Source: Prionace glauca (taxonomy: Eukaryota > Chordata > Chondrichthyes > Carcharhiniformes > Carcharhinidae). From it: DNA of 64,000 bases. Made by a program: the position numbers and the translations under genes. This document shows, in pieces, positions 39,004 through 51,000 of this stretch. The stretch covers positions 9,004,432 through 9,068,431 of the forward strand of contig CM075760.1 in NCBI GenBank assembly GCA_037974335.1, given 5' to 3'. The first letter of the stretch is position 1. Every line of letters starts with the position of its first letter. The notes below the pieces were generated by a model. The model saw only the letters and a list, made by a program, of their open reading frames with translations, was not told the origin of the DNA and did not search any database.

Positions 39004-42000
39004 CTGCACAGGAAGAGGGAGAGAGTCAGAGAGACAGAGGGAGAGAGGGAGAGAGACATAGAGAGTCAGAGACAAAGGAGGGGAGAGAGAGAGCAAGAGA
39101 GAGAGTCAGACACAGAGAGAGACAGTGATACAGAGAGAAACAGTGATACAGAGAGAAACAGACAGAGAGAGAGATACACAAGAGACAGGGAGAGAGACGG
39201 ACAGAGGGAGAGAGACAGAAGGACAGAGAGAGAGAGGGACAGAGAGAGAGAGGGACAGAGAGAGAGAGAGATGGAGAGAGAGCGAGATAGGGATTCTCTT
39301 ATCTGATGTGTATGTGTTTTGGGTGGGTCGGATTGTGAGCATCGGTCATTTCGCCGGATTCACGTTCCCGACACATGTGCATCTCCCAGACGGGAGGGCA
39401 GGCGCAGTCGGGACAGGGCTGGAAATGGGTGGGAAGACAAAGTAAGTGATTGTTCCTGTGGAGCAGAGTCGAGAGGCAGCGATTTTTGGGCGTGTGAGGA
39501 GGCAAAAACAAGGTATATTTTTCTGTTTATTCCGTTTAACTTTTTATTTCAAGTAATAAGTCGCAAGTTTCGGCGGTTTTTTAAAAAATTAGTTAGAAAC
39601 CGGAAGTCGTCACTAGGACGCTTACCGGTAGTTGTAGTTTTTTTTTCTCGTGCCCCTAACCCTATAAATTAGTGCAGAGTTCAGGCTGTAAGCTGCATCT
39701 CCTGTGGGATGTATGTAGTGAGGAAGTCCAGCAGTGTTTCAGGTGATTTTACTTGTGGGAAGTGTGTTAGATTGCAGTTTCTGGAGGAGCGTGTAAAGTT
39801 GCTGGAGGGGGAATTAGAGGAGCTCCGCATAATTCGGGAAGTGGAGGAGGACATAGAAAGGAGTTATAAGGAGATAGTCACTCCTAGAAATAAGTCTTGG
39901 CTCACTGCCAGGAAGAGGGGCAAGAAGCAGTTGGGGGGACAATCCCCTGGGGCTGTTCCCCTCCAAAATAGGTTTTCAGTCCTGGAGGCTACAGTTGAGG
40001 AGGAATCAACTGGGGATAGCCAAAGGGAGCAGGTCTCTGGGGGTGAGCCTATTGGGAAACCTCAGGTGGTTAGGGGTAAGAGGTTGGGCCTCGTGATTGG
40101 GGACTCCACAATTAAGGGGACGGATAGGAGAGTCGGAGGTAAGGGACTCAGGGCTGGTTTGTTGCCTACCTGGGGCTGGGGTCCGGAATGTATCGGACAG
40201 GGTATTCAGGACTCTTAGGGGAGAGGGAGATCAACCCCAAGTTATAGTTCATGTGGGGACACATGACATAGGGAGATTAAGGGAAGGGGATATTAAGCAA
40301 AGATTTATGGAGTTGGGGTGGAAACTAAAGGCCAAGTCTGGAAGAGTAGTTATATCCGGACTCTTGCCTGTGCCACGGGATAGTATAGAGAGGAATAGAG
40401 AGAGGGAAAGTTTGAACTCGTGGCTGAGGGGATGGTGCAGGAGGGAGAGGTTCAGGTACTTGAGCAATTGGGGCTCATTCTGGGGAAGGTGGGACCTCTA
40501 TAAGAGTGATGGTCTTCACCTGAACCAGAGGGGAATCAATATCCTGGGGGGTAAATTTGCGAAAGCTATGCAGGGAGGTTTAAACTGATTCGGAGGGGGG
40601 GTGGGATCGTGAGTAGAAGGGGTGAAAGTGAGGGGGGCATATTTGGGGAATGCAAGGCAAGGCATAGTGGGGGTGGGGCGGAGCAGGGTTTGAAATGCAT
40701 GTACTTTAATGCGAGGAGTATTCGCAATAAAGTGGATGAACTTGCAGCGTAGATCAGTACCTGGGACTTTGATGTTGTGGCCATTTCAGAGACGTGGATA
40801 GAGCAGAGTCAGGAATGGTTGTTGCAGGTTCCGGGGTACAAATGCTTTAGTCGGAGTAGAGAAGAAGGTAGAGGGGGGGTGGGGTAGCATTGCTAGTTAA
40901 GGACTGTATCACAGTGTCGGAGAGGAAGTTTAATGAGGACTTGTCAGTTGAGGTAGTATGGGCGGAGATTAGAAATAGGAGAGGAGAGGTCACCCTGTTG
41001 GGAGTCTTTTATAGACCTCCTAAAAGTTCTAGAGAGGTTGAGGAAAGGATTGCGGAGACAATCCTGGCTAGGAGTGAAAGTAATAGGGTAATTGTTATGG
41101 GGGACTTTAACTTTGCAAATATTGATTGGAATTGCTATGGTTCTAGCTCGTTAGAGGGGTCAGTGTTTGTACAAAGTGTGCAGGAAGGTTTTTTGACTCA
41201 GTATGTAGATAGGCCAACTAGAGGTGAGGCTAAAAGGCGGGGAATTATAGGCCGGTTAGTTTAACGTCTGTGGTAGGTAAAATGTTAGAAACCGTCATTA
41301 AGGAGGAAATAGCGAGGCATCTTGAGGGGAATTGCTTGATAGGGCGGACGCAACACGGTTTCATTAAAGGGAAGTCGTGTCTGACAAATTTACTGGAGTT
41401 CTATGAGGATGTGTCTAGGGCAGTGGATGGAGGAGAGCCGGTGGATGTGGTCTTTCTGGATTTTCAGAAGGCGTTTGACAAGGTACCTCACAAGAGGTTA
41501 TTGCAGAAGGTCAGGGGACATGGAGTTGGGGGTAGGGTGTTAGCGTGGATAGAGGATTGGTTGTCAAATAGGAGGCAGAGAGTGGGGGTCAATGGATGCT
41601 ATTCGGATTGGCGGTTGGTGACTAGTGGGGTGCCCCAGGGGTCGGTGCTGGGGCCTCAGCTATTTACCATTTATATAGATGATCTGGAGGAGGGAACCGA
41701 GTGCAGGGTGTCGAAATTTGCTGATGACACCAAGATTGGGGGAAAGGCAAATTGTGCGGAGGGTGTGGAGAGTCTGCAGAAGGATCTAGATAGGCTGGGC
41801 GAATGGGCCAGGAAATGGCAAATGGAATTCAATGTTGGCAAGTGTGAGGTGGTCCACTTTGGTAGGAGGAATGGTAGGAAGGACTATTACTTACGGGGCG
41901 AAAAACTGCAGCAGGCGACGGTGCAGAGGGACCTCGGGGTCCTTGTGCATGAGTCGCAAAAACCCAGCTTGCAGGTGCAGCAGGTGGTCAGGAAGGCGAA

Positions 42001-45000
42001 TGGGATGCTGGCCTTCATAGCGAAGGGGATTGAATATAAAAGTAGGGAGGTCTTGCTGCAGCTGTATAGGGCATTGGTGAGGCCGCAGCTGGAGTACTGT
42101 GTGCAGTTTTGGGCGCTGCACCTGCGCAAGGATGTTTTGGCCCTGGAGGGAGTGCAGAGGAGGTTTACTCGGCTGATACCGGAGTTGAGGGGATTGAGCT
42201 ATGAGGAGAGGCTGAATAAACTAGGCTTGTACTCGTTAGAGTTTAGAAGAATGAGGGGAGATCTCATTGAGACGTATAAGATGATGAATGGGATGGATAG
42301 GATAGAGGTGGAGAGACTGTTCCCGCTCAAAAAAGACAGTAGGACTAGGGGGCACAGCCTCAAGATAAAGGGGGGGGCGGTTTAGAACAGAGTTGAGGAG
42401 GAACTTCTTCACTCAAAGGGTGGTGAATCTCTGGAATTCTCTGCCCGTTGAAGTGGTGGAGGCTGCCTCGCTAAATATTTTTAAGAAACGGGTTGATGGG
42501 TTTTTGATAAGAGAGGGGATTAAGGGTTATGGGAGAGGGCGGGAAGGTGGAGCTGAGTCACGACAGATCAGCCATGATCTTATTGAATGGCGGGGCAGGC
42601 TCGAAGGGCCAGATGGCCTACTCCTGCTCCTATTTCTTATGTTCTTATGTTTTTATGTTCTTATATTGGATTTGGAGCTGAGAAATGAGCCAGACCAGGT
42701 GCGAGACTTGGAAGTTGGTGTGCACTTTGGTGATAGTGACCACAATTCGGTTACGTTCACCTTAGTGATGGAAAGGGATAGGCATGAACCTCGGGTCAGT
42801 AGTTTTAGCTGGGGGAAGGGTAATTATGAGGCTATTAGGAGAGAATTAGGAAACATAGGTTGGACTAGGAGATTACAGGGACTGGGAACGTCCGAAATGT
42901 GGAATTGTTTCAAGGAACAGCTACTGCGGGTCTGCGATAGGTATGTCCCTGTCAGGCAAGGAGGATTTGGTAGGGCTAGGGAGCAGTGGTGTACTAAAAA
43001 AGTTGATTCGTTGGTTAGGAAGAAAAAGGAGGCATATGTTCGGATGAGGCTTGAGGGCTCAGGTAGTTCATTAGAAAGCTTTAGATTGGCTAGGAGGGAG
43101 TTAAAGAGTGAGTTAAGAAGGGCTAAAAGAGGACATGAGAAGACTTTGGCTGATAGGATTAAGGAGAATCCTAAGGCGTTCTATAGGTATGTCAAGAATA
43201 GAAGGTTGGTCAGGGCAAGATTAGGGCCAGTTACAGACAGCAGAGGGAAGTTGTGTGTGGAACCGGAGGAGATTGGAGAAGCATTGAACCAATATTTCTC
43301 TTCGGTGTTCACGCAGGGGGACATGAATATAGCTGTGGAGGACACTGGGTTGCAGGGGTGTAAAATAGACAGTATTACGGTTGATAAGGGGGATGTGCTG
43401 GATATTCTTGAGGGGTTGAAGATAGATAAGTCCCCTGGTCCGAATGGGATCTACCCTAGGATTCTCTGGGAGGCTAGAGAGGTGATTGCAGAGCCTTTGG
43501 CTCTGATCTTCAGGTCGTCATTGGTCTCTGGTGTAGTCCCGGAGGATCGAAGGATAGCGAATGTTGTCCCATTGTTTAAGAAGGGGAACAGAGACTTTGC
43601 CGGGAATTATAGACCGGTGAGTCTTACTTCTGTTGTGGGCAAGGTTTTAGAAAAAATTATTAGGGATAGGATTTATAGTTATTTGGAGTGTAATGAATTG
43701 ATTAGAAATAGTCAGCATGGTTTTGTGTCGGGTAGGTCGTGCCTTACTAACCTTATTGAGTTTTTTGATAAAGTGACCAAAGAGGTAGATGGGGGCAAGG
43801 CAGTTGATGTGGTATATATGGATTTTAGTAAGGCGTTCGATAAGGTTCACCATGGTAGGCTTCTGCAGAAAATGCAGATGTATGGGATTGTGGGTAATCT
43901 AGGAAATTGGATCAGAAATTGGCTATCAGATAGGAGACAGAGGGTGGTGGTTGATGGTAAATATTCATCATGGAGTTCGGTTACGAGTGGTGTGCCTCAG
44001 GGATCTGTTTTGGGGCCACTGCTGTTTGTAATCTTTATTAATGATCTGGATGAGGGTATAGTTGGGTGGATTAGTAAATTTGCTGATGACACCAAAGTCG
44101 GAGGTGTGGTAGATTGTGAGGAAGGGTGTCATAGTCTGCAGGGAGACTTAGAAAGGTTGCAGAGCTGGGCCAAGAGGTGGCGGATGGAATTTAATGCGGA
44201 GGAGTGTGAGGTAATTCACTTCGGTAGGAACAACAGATGTGTCGAGTATAGGGCTAACGGGAGGACTTTGAATAGCGTGGATGAACAGAGGGATCTAGGT
44301 GTATGTGTACATAGATCCCTGAAAGTTGGGAATCAAGTAGATAAGGTTGTTAAGCAGGCGTACGGTGTCTTGGCGTTTATTGGTAGGGGATTGAATTTAA
44401 GAGTCGCAGCGTCATGTTGCAACTGTACACTACTCTGGTACGGCCGCACTTGGAGTACTGTGTGCAGTTCTGGTCCCCACATTACAGGAAGGATGTGGAG
44501 GCTTTGGAGAGGGTGCAGAGGAGGTTTACTAGGATGTTGCCTGGTATGGTGGGGAGGTCCTATGAGGAGAGACTGAGGGATTTGGGGTTGTTTTCGTTGG
44601 AAAGAAGGCGGCTAAGAGGGGATCTTATTGAAACATATAAGATGATTAGAGGTTTAGATAGGGTGGACAGTGATAGCCTTTTTCCTCGGATGGAGAAAGC
44701 TAGCACGAGGGGGCATGGCTTTAAATTAAGGGGGGGTAGCTACAGGACGGATGTCAGGGGTAGGTTCTTTACCCAGCGGGTGGTGAGGGATTGGAATGCC
44801 CTGCCTGCTGAAGTTGTAAATGCGCCTAGTTTGGGGGCGTTTAAGAGATCTGTGGATAGGTTTATGGACGAAAAGGGATTGGTATAGGCTAGTGGGTCAT
44901 TGTTTTTGTAACTGGTCGGCGCAACATCGTGGGCCGAAGGGCCTGTTCTGCGCTGTAATGTTCTATGTTCTATGAAATCTATTTTTAATCTATTTTAAAT

Positions 45001-48000
45001 GTCATTACTGGGCCCAGGACTGAATTCTTTGGGCCCGATGGAATCTCTCACCCTGTCAGGAGTACTTCACTCCGGTGGGTTTAGAGTAACTCCCCACTGA
45101 CGGGAAAGTAGCGGGAGATCCCGCCGGAGTGAGGTGGAGGGCAATCGAGGCCCCCACTGAGTCAGGCAGCTGGGGTGGGGGGGGGTGGGGGAGGGTGGAG
45201 CCCCCTGGGCATGGGCACCTAGCATTGCAAGCCTGTGTCCTGGCACTGTCCAAGGGGCAAAGTGCCCATGCCCAGGGGGCATCTTGGCACTGCCCACCAG
45301 GGGCATTGGGCAGTGACAAAGGGGCGGAGCCTGATGGTGTGTGGGTGGGGCTAGGGGGTGATCGGGGACTGGGGGTGATGGTCTACCTCCGGGATGGGAG
45401 AACTTTTGCCTCTGGGAAGGGGAAGGCGGGAGGTGGGGTGGGGGGGTGAGCTGCTGGCCAGCAGGCTGACAGATTGGGGCCAGTGTGTGCGTGTGCAGAG
45501 TTACGGAATAGTCAGACTCCCCCAGGAATAGACCCCACCCTCCCCGAGCTTTTAGTGATATTCCCCATCAGGAGCTCTGATTGCACAGAGTGTGGGAGAT
45601 TCGAGTCTCAACTCCCACTGAAAAAACAATTGTGATTTACACCAGCTTTCCTGCCAATTCAGCACTTAGAACTTTTTTTGAGAGAATCGGGCGCAGTGTG
45701 TGTGTGCAGTGAGAGAGACAGAGAGGGAGAACAGGGTTTAAGAGAGTGTGAGTGGCAGGAGGCTGCATAGGTGGGTGGGGTGGTGGGAGGAGTGAGGTAG
45801 CAGGAGTGGGAGGAGGGGATGGGAAGGGTGGGGGGTGGTCTCTTACCTAAGCAGATGAAGAAGATTCGACTGACCTCAATCCGTGAGGTGGGGGCGGAGG
45901 AGAGAATGGTGTGAAGGTCAGTCTCTCTGTTGTCACCTAATCCACTGGTAACCAAACTGCAGAGAAACAGAGAGAGAATGAGACGGAGCGAGAGAGAGAG
46001 AGAGAGACGGAGTGAGAGAGAGAGAGAAAGAGAGACAGAGTGAGAGAGAGAGATGGAGTGAGAGAGAGAGATGGAGTGAGAGAGAGAGATGGAGTGAGAG
46101 AGAGAGACGGAGTGAGAGAGAGAGAGAGAGAGAGACGGAGCGAGAGAGAGAGAGAGAGAGAGACGGAGTGAGAGAGAGAGAGAGACAGAATGAGAGAGAG
46201 AGAGAGATGGAGTGAGAGAGAGAGATGGAGTGAGAGAGAGAGATGGAGTGAGAGAGAGAGATGGAGTGAGAGAGAGAGACGGAGTGAGAGAGAGAGACGG
46301 AGTGAGAGAGAGAGACGGAGTGAGAGAGAGAGACGGAGTGAGAGAGAGAGACGGAGTGAGAGAGAGAGAGAGAGACGGAGCGAGAGAGAGAGAGAGAGAG
46401 AGACGGAGTGAGAGAGAGAGAGAGAGAGATGGAGTGAGAGAGAGAGATGGAGTGAGAGAGAGAGATGGAGTGAGAGAGAGATGGAGTGAGAGAGAGAGAT
46501 GGAGTGAGAGAGAGAGAGATGGAGTGAGAGAGAGATGGAGTGAGAGAGAGAGATGAAGTGAGAGAGAGAGAGAGAGACAGAGTGAGAGAGAGAGAGAGAG
46601 ACAGAATGAGAGAGAGATGGAGTGAGAGAGAGATGGAGTGAGAGAGAGATGGAGTGAGAGAGAGAGATGGAGTGAGAGAGAGAGATGGAGTGAGAGATAG
46701 AGATGGAGCGAGAGAGAGAGACGGAGTGAGAGAGAGAGACGGAGTGAGAGAGAGAGAGAGACGGAGCGAGAGAGAGAGAGAGAGACGGAGCGAGAGAGAG
46801 AGAGAGAGACGGAGTGAGAGAGAGAGAGAGACAGAATGAGAGTGAGAGAGAGATGGAGTGAGAGAGAGATGGAGTGAGAGAGAGATGGAGTGAGAGAGAG
46901 AGATGGAGTGAGAGAGAGAGATGGAGTGAGAGAGAGACCGTGAGAGAGAGATGGAGTGAGAGAGAGAGAGATGAAGTGAGAGAGAGAGAGAGAGACAGAG
47001 TGAGTGAGAGAGAGAGAGATGGAGTGAGAAAGAGACCGTGAGAGAGAGATGGAGTGAGAGAGAGAGAGACAGAGTGAGTGAGAGAGAGAGAGATGGAGTG
47101 AGAGAGAGACCGTGAGAGAGAGATGGAGTGAGAGAGAGAGAGAGAGAAACTGAGTGAGAGAGAGAGAGAGAGACGGAATGAGAGAGACGGAGAGAGAGAG
47201 ACGGAGCGAAAGAGAGAGAGAGAGATGGAGCGAAAGAGAGAGAGAGACAGAGAGAGAGAGGGACAGAAACAGCAGGACACTCCCTCCCCCTTATCCCACG
47301 GACCCCACCTGCCCAAAGTGGCTGTAAGGTAAGGTGATGATATAAAAATGATATTAAAATCATTGCAATTCTGACTTGATCTGGGCGGAGTGGCTGCACC
47401 CACTGAGTAAACACAACCCACCTGAAAATCCTTATTCATTCTTGGGACCTGTGTGTCACTGGGTCCAGCATCTATTGCCCATCCCTAATGGCCCTAACAG
47501 GCAGTTGAGAATCAACCACATTGGTGTGGCTCTGGACTCACATGTAGGCCAGACTGGGTAAGGACGGCAGATTTCCTTCCCTAAAGGATATAAGTGAACC
47601 AGATGGGTTTTTCTGACAATCGGTAATGATTTCACCGTCATCAGTAGATTCTTAATTCTAGATTTTTAAAAAATTGAATTCAAATTCCACCATCTGCCGT
47701 GGCAGGATTCAAACTCAGAGTCCCAGAGCGTTACCCTGGATCGGTGAGTCACAATCTTTTATCTGTCACAGCGCGCCTCTGTACTGTCTAAAAGATTTTG
47801 AGGCACCTCTGCAGTTTCCACTGTCTTCTTGCCTTACTGGGAATTTCATTTTTAAATGGAAGTGGTTGAGAGCTTCATGTTTTTAGGTGTCCAGATCACC
47901 AACAATCTGTCTTGTTCGTTCCATGCTGACGCTATAGTTAAGAAAGTCCCTCCAGCATTTCTACTTTCTCAGGGGGCTAAGGAAATTCGCTCCAACTCTC

Positions 48001-51000
48001 ACCTACTTTTACAAATGCACCACAAAAAGCATCCTCTCCGGATGTAGCACAGCTTGGTATGGCTCCACAATGTACTGGTTAGGTGGATTGGCCATGTCTA
48101 AATTGTCCCTTAGTATCCAAAGATGTGCAGGTTAGGTGGATTGGCCATGCTAAATTGTCCCTTATTGTCCAAAGATGTGTGGGTGAGGTGGATTAGCCAT
48201 GTTAAATTGTCCCTTAGTATCCAAAGATATGCAGGTTAGGTGGATTGGCCATGCTAAATTGTCCCTTACCATTCAAAGATACGCAGGTTAGGTGGATTGG
48301 CCATGTTAAATTGTCCCTTACCATTCAAAGATACGCAGGTTAGGTGGATTGGCCATGCTAAATTTTCCCTTAGTATCCAAAGATACGCAGGTTAGGTGAA
48401 TTGGCCATGCTAAATTGCCCCTCAGCATCAGGGGGACTAGCAGGAAAAACTTTTGCGGGGAATAGGACCTGGGTGAGCTTGTGGTCGGTGCAGGCTTGAT
48501 GGGCTGAACGGCCTCCTCCTGCTTGTAGGGATTCTATAAACCTGTGAAAACAATGCTAAAGTCTGAGGTCAAGTACCAACAGACTCAAGAACAGCTTCTT
48601 CCCTGCTGCCATCAGACTTTTGAATGGACCTACCTTGCATTAAGTTGATCTTTCGCCACCCCTTAGCTATGACTGTAACATTGCACTCCCTTCTTTCCTT
48701 CTCTAAGAATGATATGCTTTGTCTATATAGTGCGCAAGAAACAATATTTTTCATTGTACCCCAATATATGTTACAATAATAAATCAAATCAAATCAAATC
48801 CCAACTCCTGTCCACCATCTACAAGGCACAAGTCAGGAGTGTGATGGAATACTCTCCACTTGCCTGGATGAGCGAGGTTCTGACAACACTCGAGAAGCTC
48901 AACACCATCCAGGACAAAGCAGCCCCACTTTGAGTGGGCACCCCACCCGCAAACATTCACTCCCTCCAGCACCCATGCACAGTGGCAGCAGTGCGCGTGT
49001 ACCGTCTACAAGATACACCCCAGCGACTCGCCGAGGCTCCTTTGACAACACCTTCCAAACCTGCCACTTCTACCTTCCAGAAAGACAAGAGTCAGCAGAC
49101 ACATGGGGAACGCCTGCAAGTTCCCCCTTAGAGCCCTGCTCACCATCCCGACTTGGGAACATATCCTTCATTGTGGCTGGGGTACAAATCCTGGAACTCC
49201 CTCCCTAACGGCACTGTGGATGTTACCCACTCTACATGGGCACTGCAGCGGGTTCAAGAAGGGCGCCTCAGCCACCACATTCTCAAGGGGCAATTAGGAT
49301 GGGCGATAAACACTGGGCACAGCCAGTGAAGTCCACATCCTGTGAAAGAATTGAATTAAAACATCCTCAGGCTCTGCTCGATCGTTCACAAACTCTTGTA
49401 CTTACTCCAGCACATAGTCCTCTGTGTTAACCATCTCCATGGGAGGCAGGCGGCGCTCCGGGGACACCTCCAGGATCTCGCTCACCTCCATGACGGTCGG
49501 GAGCTTCTCTTCCAATTCAATGGTGGGAAGTCTGCACGGGAGGAAGAGGCAAAGCAAGGGGGCCATCAATAACTCAAGGTGTTTGAAGGGGTAACCAAGA
49601 AGGTCGATGAGGGCAGTGCAGTTGATGTTGTCTACATGGACTTCAGCACGGTCTTTAACAAGACACTGCATGGTAGGTTGTTGCACAAGGTTAAATCTCA
49701 CAGGATTCAGGGTGAGGTCGCCAAATGGATATAAAATTGGCTCCTTGACAGAAGACAGAGTGTGGTTGTAAAGGGTTGTTTCTCAAACTGCAGGCTGTGA
49801 CCAGCGGTCTGCCTCGGGGATCGGTGCTGGGTCCTCTATTATTTGTCATTTAGATGAGAATTTAGGAGGGATTGTTAGTAAGTTTGAGATTGGTGGCAGA
49901 GTGGGCAGTGAAGAAAGTTATCTAGGATTGCAACAGATCTTGATCAATTGGGCCAGTGGGCTGACAAATGTAGATAGAGTTTATAGAGTCATAGGTTCAC
50001 AGCATGGAAACAGGCCTTTTGGCCCAACTTGTCCATGCCATCCCTTTTTATAATCACTAAACTAGTTCCAATTGTCCAGAATTGACCCACATCTCTCTAT
50101 ACCCATATACCCATGTAACTGTCTAAACACTTTTCAAAAGACAAAATTGTACCCCCCTATATCTAACTGTAGCTAAATGTGAGGTGATGCATTTTGGTAG
50201 GTCGAATCAGAGCAGAACTTACTCAGTTAATGGTGGCGCGTTGGGGAGAGTTATAGAACAAAGAAATCTAGGGTACAGTTTCACAGCTCCTTAAAAACAG
50301 AGTCATAGGTGGACAGAGTGGTGAAGAAGGCATTCGGCATGCTTGGTTTAACTGGTCAGAATACATTGAATACATGAGTTGGGACGTCTTATTGAAGTTG
50401 TACAAGACTTTAGTAAGTCCACACTTGGAATACTAAGTAAACTTCTGGTTACCCTATTATATATAGGAAGGATATTATTAAACTAGAAAAAGTGCAGAAA
50501 AGATTAACGAAGATGCTACCAGGGCTTGATTGTTTGAGTTATAAGAAGAGGCTGGATAGACTGGGACATTTATTCCCCTGGAGCATAGGAGGCTGAGGGG
50601 TGATCTTATAGAGGTCTATCAAATAATGAGGGGCACAGATCAGTTAGCTAGTCAACATCTTTTCTCAAAGGTAGGGAAGTCTAAAACTAGAAGGCATAAG
50701 TTTATGGTGAGAGGGAAGAGATACAAAGGGTCCAGGGGACAATTTTTTTCACACAGAGGGTGGTGAATGTCTGGAATGAGCTGCCAGAGGCAGTACAATT
50801 TTGTCTTTTAAAAAGCATTTAGACAGTTACATGGATAAGATGGATATAGAAGGAGATGGGCCAAATGCAGGTGATTGGGACTACCTTTGGGGTTAAAAAA
50901 GGGGTGGCACAGACAAGTTGGGTAGAAGGGTCTACTTCCATGCTGTAAACCTCTATGGCTCTATGACTGGCAAGAGTCTTCATGGTTTTGTGAGACAGAA

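Larger units (their letters stand above)
39430..44985 (+). mobile_element. Full-length CR1-type LINE (family B-like), split by CR1-A
   Basis: Lies antisense in the last REC8 intron. It has a 5' UTR (about 39430-39708), ORF1 with an esterase-like domain, the ORF2 endonuclease (to 41228), an inserted CR1-A (41229-42662), ORF2 continued through the RT, and a TTCTATG terminus at about 44960-44985. Without the insert it is about 4.1 kb, the usual CR1 full length. The joint is clear: VDRPTRGEA stops at 41228 and LDLELRNEPDQVRDLEVGVH begins at 42666. A few single-base frame faults besides the insert make it inactive. Confidence 0.9.

Noticed and set aside
45937-47439. 500-residue Ser/Leu frames (minus) and Arg/Glu frames (plus)
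   Set aside because: Produced by the GA-rich minisatellite. Only the 110 nt at 45847-45956 is real coding (REC8).
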